Shown here: in pieces, positions 1 through 7,843 of the stretch
Layout: each line of letters opens with the position of its first letter
Numbering within the stretch: the first letter of the stretch is position 1
Source of the DNA: Sphingomonas sp.
Lineage (GTDB): Bacteria; Pseudomonadota; Alphaproteobacteria; Sphingomonadales; Sphingomonadaceae
Reading direction: 5' to 3'
DNA: 64,000 nt
NCBI GenBank assembly: GCA_019635535.1
Contig: JAHBZH010000001.1
Span: 1,144,995 to 1,208,994, forward strand
Made by a program: the position numbers and the translations under genes
The notes under the pieces: model-generated
Told to the model about the DNA's origin: nothing
The model's input: the letters and a program-made list of their open reading frames with translations, nothing else
Database searches by the model: none

Positions 1-1
1 C

Positions 2-175
2 GGCGAGCTCACCGATCTGCTCAGCGTCGAGACGGCCGAGCGCATGCGGGCCGAACATCCGGAGCTGGAGGTCGTCACCGTCCCCGGCGTCGGCCACGCC
101 CCCACGCTGGACGAGCCGGAATCCGTCGCCGCGATCGACGCTTTGCTGGCACGGATATTGTCGGCGAAAGCATAG
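2..175 (+). CDS. alpha/beta hydrolase, C-terminal fragment (5' end outside window)
   Basis: The reading frame is open from base 2 and stops with TAG, giving the last 57 residues of a protein that starts upstream of the window. The segment GVGHAPTLDEPE is the usual neighbourhood of the catalytic histidine in alpha/beta-hydrolase-fold enzymes, followed by a short terminal helix (AIDALLARIL). Substrate cannot be told because the nucleophile and cap regions are missing. The family call rests only on this C-terminal pattern. Confidence 0.7.
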   Translation, partial: GELTDLLSVETAERMRAEHPELEVVTVPGVGHAPTLDEPESVAAIDALLARILSAKA

Positions 176-180
176 TCCCC

Positions 181-250
181 GTCATTGCGAGCGTAGCGAA
201 GCAATCCAGTATGGCTGGATTGCTTCGTCGCTGACGCTCCTCGCAATGAC
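181..250. repeat. palindromic intergenic repeat (hairpin)
   Basis: The outer arms GTCATTGCGAG and CTCGCAATGAC are exact reverse complements, and inside them AGCGAAGCAATCCAG pairs with CTGGATTGCTTCG around a short loop. The element lies between the convergent hydrolase and autotransporter genes, so it may help end transcription from both sides, although no T-run follows. Short palindromes of this kind are common between genes of alphaproteobacteria. No second copy was seen in this window. Confidence 0.75.
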
Positions 251-268
251 GGAAAGTGGTTCGAGCCG

Positions 269-2116
269 CTACAGCCCCAGCCGCAGCGCCAGGAATCCCG
301 CCACGTCATTGCCGTCGTCGCGGCTGATCGAGGTCGATCCCTGCACCTGCAGGCTTACGCGCTCGCCCAGGCTGAAATTCACGCCCGCCGTGATTCGCCC
401 GTACACGTCGTCGGACCGCTCCGGCAGCACCCAGCGGTTGACGATCTCCGGCGCGGCGGTGAGCGAATAGAGGAGGGTGCGCCCGTCCCCGTCGAACTCG
501 CGCTCCACGGTCGCCGCCGCATAGGGCCGCACCGCGAGCCCGCTTATGTCCAGCTCGCCCCTTGCCTCCAGGCCGAGGCTGCCGACCAGGCTCTTGATCC
601 CCTGCTCGCGCACGTCGAGGGTCAGCGCCGCGTCGCCCGTCTCGGTGAAGGCGTCCACATCGGCCTCGGCATAGTGCAGCCCGATCACCGGCCCGACCCG
701 CCAGCCGCCCAGGCCGAACAGATAGCCCGCCCGCGCCCCGGCGGTGACGACATTGCCGCCCGGCTCGGCCGCGATCGTGTCGATCACGGCGTCGCGCGTG
801 ATGTCGTAATCGAGCCAGCCATAGCCGGCATGGGCCTGGACGAAGGCGCCGCCGCTCGCCCAGCCGCCATAGAGGCCGACCTGCCAGGCGCGCGCCTCGG
901 CCCGGCCGGTCCCGGTGTCCATGTCGGCTTCGGAGCGCGAATAATTGACCGCTGCGCCGAAGATCGCGCCCGCGCCCGTGTCATATTCCGCGCCCAAAGT
1001 GCCGCCGAACACGTCCATCGAATAGCCCAGCCGCATCATCGCCGGCGCGCGGGTCAGCCCGGCCGTATTGCCGCTGACATAGAGATTGAGACCGCGCTGC
1101 GAAGCCGCGCCGAAGCGGCTGTCGGACAGGTCCATCCGGCCCTGCAGCGTCGATCCGAAGGCATTGGCGGCAAGCAGGCCGAGATCGGCCTGCGCCTCCA
1201 GGTGGAGCGGCGCCTCGAGCTGGCGCAGCGCATAGCGTCCGACGATCGCGAAGCCGGCCGAGGTCAGGTGCACCTGATCGACATAGAAGAGATAGCGGTC
1301 GAGCAACTCCGGATTGGTGGTGACGCAGGCGATCGGGCAGGCGCCCGCGCTGTCCAGCCCGAAGGCGGCGAGATTGGCCGCCACCTTGTCGCCGATCAGG
1401 TTGAGATCGAGATAGTTCACGATCACGCCCTGATTGGCGAGAGTGCCGAGCTGGGTGCGCATTCCGGCGTTGAAGGCGGCGGAAAAGGCGGTGCCGGGCG
1501 CCGCGGCGGGCGTGCCGGCCACTTCCGGCAGCCGGCCGACGTCGCCGGCGAGGAAGGTGATGTTGCGCGCCCCGGCATTGACCAGGGCGTTGATGCCCGC
1601 CGTCGCCTCGGCCACGCTGATCGCCGCCGCCGCCGGCGCTCCGGCCACGGTGCCGCCGGTCACGCGATAATAGCGCGCGTCGTTGCCGCCGATCGAGATG
1701 ACGATCAGGTCGTCCGGCGCGAAGGTGCCGTTGGTGCGCGGGAACGCGGCCGGGCCGCCGCCGGCCAGATAGGATTGCCATTCGGCGACGAAGCCCGGAA
1801 TGCCCGGCCCGTTGATATTGTCGAAGCCGCTGTTGCCCGGCCCGGTGAAGGCGCCGCCGATCGCGAAATTGTCGATCTGCACGTTGAGCGCCTGGCCCAT
1901 CGTGTCGACGAAATTGGTGCCGTTGCTGAAGCGCCCGCGCGGATAGACGGCGGGCGGCGCGATGCCGAGCAGTTCGAAGAGATTGCCGTCGTCGGCATAG
2001 GAATCGCCGAAGGCGACGATCTTGCCGACGCGCTGGGCGGAGGCCGGCGCGGCCAGGCTCATGGCGGTCGCGATCGCCGCGCCGGCGCACAGCATCGCCC
2101 TGGTGAACTTGGTCAT
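269..2116 (-). CDS. autotransporter-domain SGNH/GDSL lipase-esterase
   Basis: Predicted secreted esterase anchored by its own outer-membrane barrel, 615 residues. A signal peptide (MTKFTRAMLC to about residue 28, ending APASAQ) precedes the GDSL block GKIVAFGDSY with nucleophile Ser39. GGNDARYY supplies the oxyanion Asn block and DQVHLTSAGF the Asp/His of the triad. From about residue 350 the sequence alternates in the way of an autotransporter beta barrel to the C terminus (FLALRLGL). The start was chosen because a GGGGAGG ribosome site lies just upstream and the signal peptide begins there; the frame stays open 91 codons further but that part is not protein-like. Substrate is unknown; characterised relatives hydrolyse lipids or short esters at the cell surface. 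Confidence 0.88.
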   Translation of the reverse strand: MTKFTRAMLCAGAAIATAMSLAAPASAQRVGKIVAFGDSYADDGNLFELLGIAPPAVYPRGRFSNGTNFVDTMGQALNVQIDNFAIGGAFTGPGNSGFDNINGPGIPGFVAEWQSYLAGGGPAAFPRTNGTFAPDDLIVISIGGNDARYYRVTGGTVAGAPAAAAISVAEATAGINALVNAGARNITFLAGDVGRLPEVAGTPAAAPGTAFSAAFNAGMRTQLGTLANQGVIVNYLDLNLIGDKVAANLAAFGLDSAGACPIACVTTNPELLDRYLFYVDQVHLTSAGFAIVGRYALRQLEAPLHLEAQADLGLLAANAFGSTLQGRMDLSDSRFGAASQRGLNLYVSGNTAGLTRAPAMMRLGYSMDVFGGTLGAEYDTGAGAIFGAAVNYSRSEADMDTGTGRAEARAWQVGLYGGWASGGAFVQAHAGYGWLDYDITRDAVIDTIAAEPGGNVVTAGARAGYLFGLGGWRVGPVIGLHYAEADVDAFTETGDAALTLDVREQGIKSLVGSLGLEARGELDISGLAVRPYAAATVEREFDGDGRTLLYSLTAAPEIVNRWVLPERSDDVYGRITAGVNFSLGERVSLQVQGSTSISRDDGNDVAGFLALRLGL

Positions 2117-2400
2117 GTCAGGCCTCCCCTCAATCTGTACATTCTTGTCAGTAAGGGATGCGCCCAAAGTCTCTGGCTGGCAAGAGTCGCGCGCGGCCCG
2201 GTCGCCGAACCTCAACGGCTTGTCACTGAAAAGCCTCACCTTTCCCATTTTCGTCGCATGCCCGAAACAGATCGGCTCCGTCCTCTTGCGGGAAGCCGCG
2301 CGCTTCACCCCAATTCGCCTCCCAAGGCTGGGAGGGCGCTCAATTGTTGCGCGAAAATGTGCGGGGTTCGCCCGAATTCGGGCAGGCAAACGGCGCGGCG

Positions 2401-2943
2401 ATGGCCGCCGATCTCGCCCGCGGGCTCACCTTCCTGCGCGCCAGCAACATGCAGGTGATGCGTCTTCAGCTCGCCATGGAGCGGGAAGACCGGCGCGGCG
2501 TCATGGCGGCGATAGACGAATTGGTCGGCCTCGACCGCGAGCTCGCCCGCTTCATCGAAACCATTCCCGATCCCGAGCTGGACGATATCGGCCGCGAGAT
2601 CGATGCGCGGAGGCACGATCTGATGGAGCAGCGCGTCGTGCTGGCACGCGGCAAGCTCGGCCCCGCGCTGCGGCCGGTGCCGGATGCGGATGCCCCGGCG
2701 CCGATGCCCGCGCCGGCCCCCGCGCCGGAGCCCGAATTGCTGCTCAGCGCCGTCGCGCCCGCCGCGCATGCCGCGCCGGTCGAAGCGCCGCGCCCGCGCC
2801 GCCGCCGGTCCCGGCACTGGCCGTGGACGCTGGCCGCCCTGCTTGTCCTGGCGCTGGCCGGGGCCCTCGCCGCCTATCTGATGTTCGGCGAACAATGGGG
2901 CGTGGACGCCCGGCTCGCCGCCTTGCTGGAGAGCCTCACATGA
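2401..2943 (+). CDS. hypothetical protein with C-terminal membrane anchor
   Basis: I do not recognise a family. From ATG 2401 it is 180 residues: an N-terminal helical region (about 1-85, many charged residues), a proline/alanine-rich linker with repeated PAPAP, a basic patch PRPRRRRSRHW, and one transmembrane helix (WTLAALLVLALAGALAAYL), then a short tail. This suggests a tail-anchored cytoplasmic protein. A TTG 57 bases upstream would add 19 residues and cannot be excluded. Its stop overlaps the next gene's start (ATGA at 2940), so the two are probably co-translated. Confidence 0.6.
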   Translation: MAADLARGLTFLRASNMQVMRLQLAMEREDRRGVMAAIDELVGLDRELARFIETIPDPELDDIGREIDARRHDLMEQRVVLARGKLGPALRPVPDADAPAPMPAPAPAPEPELLLSAVAPAAHAAPVEAPRPRRRRSRHWPWTLAALLVLALAGALAAYLMFGEQWGVDARLAALLESLT

Positions 2944-3209
2944 ACGCCCATGCCGGTCAGGTCCGCGAGTCCGAGGCGATGGCCCGCGCCGACGCCTTCG
3001 CCGCGTTCGAAGCGATCCCTTCGCTCGACGCCCATGGCGAGGTCGCCCGCCTGATCCTCGCCGAAGTCTCGATGCTCACCCGCAAATATCGCTGCGCCCG
3101 CCGCCACGACGTCCCCCACATCGCCGAGCTGACCGGCCTGCTCGACGTGCTCTGGCAGGAAGTCGACGAACTGGAAGCCCAGCCGGAGCGCATGCCGCAT
3201 CAGGTGTAG
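2940..3209 (+). CDS. hypothetical small protein
   Basis: An 89-residue, mostly helical soluble protein of unknown function. Its ATG overlaps the stop codon of the preceding gene by four bases (ATGA), the classic sign of translational coupling. No cysteine cluster other than a single Cys, no signal peptide and no membrane segment are visible. It may be a partner of the membrane-anchored protein encoded just before it; that is inference from the overlap only. Confidence 0.6.
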   Translation: MNAHAGQVRESEAMARADAFAAFEAIPSLDAHGEVARLILAEVSMLTRKYRCARRHDVPHIAELTGLLDVLWQEVDELEAQPERMPHQV

Positions 3210-3238
3210 AATCTTTTTATCGAGATGAAACACTTTCA

Positions 3239-3325
3239 CCGTTCGCCCTGAGCTTGTCGAAGGGCTGTCCTTTCTTCGCGACGGAAGAAAAGGACAGGGC
3301 TTCGACAAGCTCAGCCCGAACGGGT
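3239..3325. repeat. long imperfect hairpin repeat (CTGAGCTTGTCGAAG family)
   Basis: Two arms of nearly 40 bases face each other: the left carries CCTGAGCTTGTCGAAGGGCT and GTCCTTTCTTC, the right GAAGAAAAGGAC and GGGCTTCGACAAGCTCAG. Related pieces recur between the two uvrA ends (33931-34000) and, reduced, near 17780. This is a dispersed repeat family typical of intergenic DNA. It follows a gene end, so it could also act as a transcription stop or mRNA stabiliser. Confidence 0.75.
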
Positions 3326-3977
3326 CAGGGAATTCAAATCAACTGAAACCGACCACAGGTGCGGCAATCCCTCGCTCTGCAAGGGAGTGGGAAATTGGGG
3401 GGAAATTGGGGACAGTATATATTTAGCCGACGCGTCGAACCTGCCATGAGCGCCCATCTGTAGCGGTTTCCGGTTGGCGCGCAGCGCCCTTGATCCAGGC
3501 GACAGCACGGTCACGCAGTCTTCAGACAGATTTCACGCAAAGACGCGAAGACGCAAAGAGGTCGGTGAGGTGAAGCGGCCGGGGGCTATTCGCGGATGTC
3601 GGGAAGCGTTCGGCCCCTTCGCGTCTTCGCGCCTTGGCCGAAGGCCAGGTTTACCCTGAGCGCCTGCAAGTCAGTCGAAGGGCGGGAACCAAATCCGCCC
3701 TCCGCCCCCCCCGCTTCCAATGTAGGAAATCCTCTGTCACTCTCGCCCCGAATCGGGCTCCGGCGCCGGTTCGCCGGCTCCTTGAACCGTCCATCCCCAC
3801 AGTCACCGCCATGACTATCCTCGCGGGAGAGGCGCCCCACCCCGACGGGGCGTCAACTTCGTCAACTTTCGCGCCCCGCAACGCCGCCGCGCGCACCTTT
3901 TCCTGGTGCGACTTTTGTGTGACCTTTGACGCCGGCCTCCCGCTGGCCCTCGGCCTTCGGCTGGGTCATAAGCGCGC
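3326..3977. other. gene-free region with repeat fragments
   Basis: About 650 bases without a convincing gene. Visible pieces are: GGGGACAGTATA at 3408-3419, which recurs inverted near 31003; a repeat unit at about 3531-3636 beginning TTCACGCAAAGACGCGAAG and closing with CTTCGCGTCTTCGCG; the block CAATGTAGGAAATCCTCTGTC near 3718, also found inverted near 30768; and GACGGGGCGTCAACTTCGTC near 3844, matching inverted sequence near 11706. Short open frames here have no protein-like character. Confidence 0.6.
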
Positions 3978-5114
3978 ATGGCCGTGCGCATCCTTCATTG
4001 TCATTCGACCTTCTCGCTGGGCGGCAAGGAGGCGCGGGCGGTGCGGCTGATGAATGCGTTCGGCGATGCGGCCGAGCACAGCATCCTCAGCGCCATGCCG
4101 GACCGGCTCGACGCCCGCGCCGCGATCGACAAGGGGATCGCGGTCGCCTTCCCGACCGACGCGCCGCCGCTCGCCGGGCGCCCGACGCCGGGGCGGCTGA
4201 AGGCGCTGGCCGCCTATATGCGCGGCTTCGATCTGGTGCTGACCTACAATTGGGGCGCGTTCGACGCGGTGATGGCGCGGCGGCTGTTTGGCGGACCTCC
4301 GATCGTCCATCACGAGGACGGCTTCAACGAGGACGAGGCGGTCAGGCTCAAGACCGCGCGCAGCCTCTATCGCCGGCTCGGTCTGCCCGCCGTCTTCCGC
4401 CTCGTCGTCCCGTCCCAGCGCCTCGCCGACATCGCCGTATGGGATTGGGTGCAGCCCGATCGCCGCGTGACGCGCATCCCGAACGGCATTCCGGTCGGGC
4501 GCTATGCGAAGCCGCCCGCGCCTGGCGCGATCCCCGGCTTCGAGCGGCGCCCGGGCGAGATCGTGATCGGCACGGTCGCGGGCCTGCGCAAGGTCAAGAA
4601 TCTGCCCCGCCTGGTCCGCGCTTTCGCCGCGATAGAGCACAAGGCCGCGCGCCTCGTCATCGTCGGCGCGGGGCCGGAGAGCGAGGCGATCGCCGCCGAG
4701 GCGCGGGCGCGGGGCGTGGCGGATCGCGTCCTGATGCCTGGCTTCCTCGCCGATCCCGCCCGCTGGATCGGCCATTTCGACATCTTCGCTTTGTCGTCGG
4801 ACAGCGAGCAATTCCCGATTTCGCTGGTCGAGGCGATGGCGGCGGGGCTGCCGGCGGTGACGACGCAGGTGGGCGACGTCTTGCACATCCTGTCGGACGA
4901 CAATCTGCCGCTGATCGTCGATCCGCTCGACGAGCCCGCCTTCGCCGACGCGCTCGACAGCCTCGCCCAGCGCGACGATCTGAGGCGCGCGATCGGCGCC
5001 GCCAATCGCGCGCTGGCGGCGTCCCGCTATGACGATGTGGCCATGATTTCGGCCTATGCGCGGCTCTATGGAGAGGCTATCGGGCGTCCCGGCGCGTTTG
5101 CTGCTTGCGCGTGA
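3978..5114 (+). CDS. glycosyltransferase family 4 (GT-B fold)
   Basis: 378 residues, a usual length for GT4 enzymes that move a sugar from a nucleotide donor to a lipid or polysaccharide precursor. The N-terminal Rossmann half starts ILHCHSTFSLGGKEARA. The C-terminal half holds GTVAGLRKVKNLPRLVRAF, the IVGAGP loop and the donor-binding block ALSSDSEQFPISLVEAMAAG, with the family's conserved E/E pattern (E...SLVEAMA). There is no membrane segment, so it acts in the cytoplasm or at the membrane face. It stands alone, not in a visible polysaccharide cluster, so its acceptor cannot be inferred. Confidence 0.88.
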   Translation: MAVRILHCHSTFSLGGKEARAVRLMNAFGDAAEHSILSAMPDRLDARAAIDKGIAVAFPTDAPPLAGRPTPGRLKALAAYMRGFDLVLTYNWGAFDAVMARRLFGGPPIVHHEDGFNEDEAVRLKTARSLYRRLGLPAVFRLVVPSQRLADIAVWDWVQPDRRVTRIPNGIPVGRYAKPPAPGAIPGFERRPGEIVIGTVAGLRKVKNLPRLVRAFAAIEHKAARLVIVGAGPESEAIAAEARARGVADRVLMPGFLADPARWIGHFDIFALSSDSEQFPISLVEAMAAGLPAVTTQVGDVLHILSDDNLPLIVDPLDEPAFADALDSLAQRDDLRRAIGAANRALAASRYDDVAMISAYARLYGEAIGRPGAFAACA

Positions 5115-5171
5115 TTTTTGCCTGGCGCGCGCGATGCGCCTATAAATGGGGCACTTTCTTCCGGAGGTGGA

Positions 5172-6578
5172 ATGTTCAAGGGTATCAGGCCGATCCTCTA
5201 TGCGGGGCGCGAGGTGCTGCCGCTGGTCGAGGGCGGCAAGGGCGTTTCGGCGACCAACCATATGAGTTCGGGCGCCTGGGCCGCGGCGGGGGGCATCGGC
5301 ACCGTCTCGGCGGTCAACGCGGACAGCTATGACGCCGAAGGCAAGATCATCCCGCAGATCTACCACGCCCTGACCCGCCGCGAGCGGCACGAGGAGCTGA
5401 TCCAGTATGCGATCGATGGCGCGGTCCAGCAGGTGCAGCGCGCCTATGAGATCGCCAGCGGGCGCGGTGCGATCAACATCAACGTGCTGTGGGAGATGGG
5501 CGGCGCGCAGCGCGTGCTGCAGGGCGTGCTGGAGCGGACCAAGGGCCTCGTCGCGGGCGTCACCTGCGGCGCGGGCATGCCCTACAAGCTCTCCGAGATC
5601 GCCTCCTCGCACGGCGTCTCCTACCTGCCGATCGTCAGCTCCGCGCGCGCCTTCTCGGCCTTGTGGAAGCGCGCTTATTCCAAGGCGGCGGAATGGCTGG
5701 GCGCGGTGGTCTATGAGGATCCCTGGCTGGCCGGCGGCCATAACGGCCTCTCCAATGCCGAGGACCCGCTGGTCCCGCAGGACCCTTATCCCCGCGTCAA
5801 GGCGCTGCGCGAGACGATGCGCGGCGGCGGCATCGACGACAGCGTGCCGATCGTCATGGCCGGCGGCGTCTGGAACCTGAAGGAATGGGAGCATTGGATC
5901 GACAATGAGGAGCTGGGCCAGATCGCCTTCCAGTTCGGCACCCGCCCGCTGCTCACCCAGGAAAGCCCGATCCCGGAGGCGTGGAAGCAGCGGCTGATGA
6001 CGCTGGAGGAGGGCGATGTCCTGCTCCACCGCTTCTCGCCCACCGGCTTCTATTCCTCCGCCGTGCGCAACCCCTTCCTGCGCAATCTGGAAGCCCGCTC
6101 GCACCGCCAGATCGCCTTCACCAAGGAGGAGATCGGCGATCACAAGTTCCAGCTCGACGTCGGCGTGCTGGGCAAGAAGAATTACTGGGTGACGAAGGGC
6201 GATCTGCTCCACGCCCGCGAATGGTATGCGCAGGGCTTCACCGAGGCGCTGAAGACGCCGGACGAGACGCTCGTCTTCGTGACGCCGGAGGACAAAAAGA
6301 TCATCCGCAAGGACCAGGCGGACTGCATGGGCTGTCTTTCCCAATGCCAGTTCTCCTCCTGGGCGGACAATGAGAAGAACTCGACCGGCCGCCTCGCCGA
6401 TCCGCGCAGCTTCTGCATCCAGAAGACGCTGCAGGACATCGCGCATGGCGGCCCGACCGAGGAGAATCTGATGTTCGCCGGCCACGCCGCCTTCCGCTTC
6501 AGGAAGGACCCCTTCTATTCCAACGGTTTCGTGCCGACGGTGAAGCAGCTCGTGGAGCGGATTCAGACGGGCTATTGA
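5172..6578 (+). CDS. nitronate monooxygenase-type flavin oxidoreductase
   Basis: 468 residues resembling the NAD(P)H-dependent flavin oxidoreductase / nitronate monooxygenase family: an FMN TIM barrel with INVLWEMGGAQRV, GLVAGVTCGAGMP, GVSYLPIVSS and VPIVMAGGVWN, the last fitting the FMN phosphate loop. It is longer than typical members (about 320-350 residues), and the extra C-terminal part has a cysteine cluster C385-x2-C388-x3-C392 plus C415. ATG 5172 was chosen because GGAGGTGG lies directly before it. It is one base from the next gene, so both are probably in one transcript. The physiological substrate is unknown. Confidence 0.75.
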   Translation: MFKGIRPILYAGREVLPLVEGGKGVSATNHMSSGAWAAAGGIGTVSAVNADSYDAEGKIIPQIYHALTRRERHEELIQYAIDGAVQQVQRAYEIASGRGAININVLWEMGGAQRVLQGVLERTKGLVAGVTCGAGMPYKLSEIASSHGVSYLPIVSSARAFSALWKRAYSKAAEWLGAVVYEDPWLAGGHNGLSNAEDPLVPQDPYPRVKALRETMRGGGIDDSVPIVMAGGVWNLKEWEHWIDNEELGQIAFQFGTRPLLTQESPIPEAWKQRLMTLEEGDVLLHRFSPTGFYSSAVRNPFLRNLEARSHRQIAFTKEEIGDHKFQLDVGVLGKKNYWVTKGDLLHAREWYAQGFTEALKTPDETLVFVTPEDKKIIRKDQADCMGCLSQCQFSSWADNEKNSTGRLADPRSFCIQKTLQDIAHGGPTEENLMFAGHAAFRFRKDPFYSNGFVPTVKQLVERIQTGY

Positions 6579-6579
6579 G

Positions 6580-7065
6580 ATGAGGCGCATCGCGGCTCTG
6601 CTGATGGTTGTCCTGGTCGGCACATCGCTGACCGCCGTCGATGCCCAGACCCGGCGCGAGACGCCTTATTGGGCGTCGATCGCATCGGGCGAGGCGATGA
6701 TGCGGCGGGGGCCGGGGCGCAGCTATCCGGGCGAATGGCTCTATGTCCGCCGCGACCTGCCGATCCGGGTGGTCGAGGTCTATCGGGACTGGCGCAAGAT
6801 CGAGGACCCGGACGGGGCGACCGGCTGGATGCTGGTCAGCCTGCTTAGCGACACCCGCACCGCGATCGTGCGAGGCGATGGCCCCCGCGAACTGCGCGAA
6901 CGTCCCGACGGCGCTTCGCCGGTCCGCTTCCGCGCCCAGCCGGGCGTGGTCGGCCGCATTTCGCGCTGCGGCGACGGCTGGTGCCGCTTCGACGTGCGCG
7001 GCCGGGGCGGCTTCATCCGCATCGACCAGATCTGGGGCGTGGACGCGGGCGAGAGCCTCAACTGA
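6580..7065 (+). CDS. secreted SH3-domain protein
   Basis: 161 residues. A signal peptide (MRRIAALLMVVLVGTSLTAVDAQ) is followed by two bacterial SH3-like units: the first around SGEAMMRRGPGRSYPGEWLY...ATGWMLVSLL, the second around RERPDGASPVRFRAQPGVVG...GRGGFIRIDQIWG. Such domains usually bind peptidoglycan or other envelope ligands, and single-domain proteins of this type sit in the periplasm. The start codon follows the previous stop after one base. No catalytic domain is present. Confidence 0.82.
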   Translation: MRRIAALLMVVLVGTSLTAVDAQTRRETPYWASIASGEAMMRRGPGRSYPGEWLYVRRDLPIRVVEVYRDWRKIEDPDGATGWMLVSLLSDTRTAIVRGDGPRELRERPDGASPVRFRAQPGVVGRISRCGDGWCRFDVRGRGGFIRIDQIWGVDAGESLN

Positions 7066-7111
7066 CGGCAAGCGGGGTTGAGATTCCGCCCTGCCTTTGC
7101 CTAGTGGGGGC

Positions 7112-7843
7112 ATGGCCAGCCTGCCGCCGCCCCCGCCGGACTTGCTCGATGGTGCCGCCCTGTTCCTCGATTTCGACGGCACTCTCGTCGATCTCGCCGA
7201 TACGCCGGACGCGATTCGGGTCGCGCCGGGGCTGGCGCCGATGCTGGAGCGGCTGCGCGCGCGCCTCGGCGGCCGCCTCGCCATCGTCAGCGGCCGCTCG
7301 ATCGTCGATCTGGAGCGGCATCTGCCGCTGCACGGCATCGCCTTTTCCGGCTCGCACGGCCTTGAGCTGCGTTTCGCCGACGGCACCCGCCTGCCGCTCA
7401 GCGTCCCCGCCGGGCTCGACGCGGCGCGGGAGGCCGTGACCGGTTTCGTCGATGGCCGACCCGGTTTGCTGGTCGAGGAAAAGCCGGCGGGCATCGCCTT
7501 GCACTATCGCCTCGCGCCCCAGGCGCAGGCCGAGGTCGAGACGTTCATGGCGGCTCTAGGGCACGCGCATGGCTTCACCCTGCAAGGTGGCAAGATGGTC
7601 GCCGAGTTGCGCGCCGATGGCGCCGACAAGGGCGATGCCGTCCGAGCCTTCATGATGGAACCAGGCTTCGCCGCGACCATTCCCGTCTTCGTGGGCGACG
7701 ACCTGACCGACGAACATGCTTTCGAGGCGGTGGCCGCGCTGGGCGGCGCGGGGGTGCTCGTCGGCCCGGAGCGGGACACCGCCGCGCGCTATCGATTACC
7801 TTCAGTGGAGGCCGTCGCGCGATGGCTGAGCCCCGCCGCATGA
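7112..7843 (+). CDS. otsB: trehalose-6-phosphate phosphatase
   Basis: Removes phosphate from trehalose-6-phosphate to give trehalose. It is a HAD-superfamily enzyme, 243 residues. Motif I is LDFDGTLVDL (both catalytic aspartates), motif II lies in IVSGRS, GSHGLELR and HYR are typical OtsB substrate-side segments, and motif IV is FVGDDLTDEHAFEAV. ATG 7112 was preferred over an in-frame TTG fifteen bases upstream. It overlaps the GH15 gene (ATGA), which in turn overlaps the otsA-type synthase, so the three form one operon for making and turning over trehalose, a stress solute. Confidence 0.93.
   Translation: MASLPPPPPDLLDGAALFLDFDGTLVDLADTPDAIRVAPGLAPMLERLRARLGGRLAIVSGRSIVDLERHLPLHGIAFSGSHGLELRFADGTRLPLSVPAGLDAAREAVTGFVDGRPGLLVEEKPAGIALHYRLAPQAQAEVETFMAALGHAHGFTLQGGKMVAELRADGADKGDAVRAFMMEPGFAATIPVFVGDDLTDEHAFEAVAALGGAGVLVGPERDTAARYRLPSVEAVARWLSPAA

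Noticed and set aside
674..2458. Long open frame antisense to the GDSL autotransporter
   Set aside because: It is a shadow caused by high GC3 in the real gene. It is rich in Arg/Gly/Ala, has no domain, and the opposite strand has a signal peptide and GDSL motifs.
3408..3425. GGGGACAGTATA motif as the end of a REP-associated transposase element
   Set aside because: Similar motifs are seen beside such transposases in other bacteria, but no transposase gene or remnant was found here.
3966..6623. 885-codon minus-strand frame opposite the glycosyltransferase and flavin oxidoreductase
   Set aside because: It spans two well-supported plus-strand genes and their gap, and its translation is Arg/His/Asp-rich without any family motif.
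7066..7111. General stress (EcfG-type GGAAC-N16/17-GTT) promoter for the trehalose operon
   Set aside because: Looked for in the upstream gap and around several small envelope genes; no convincing match was found.
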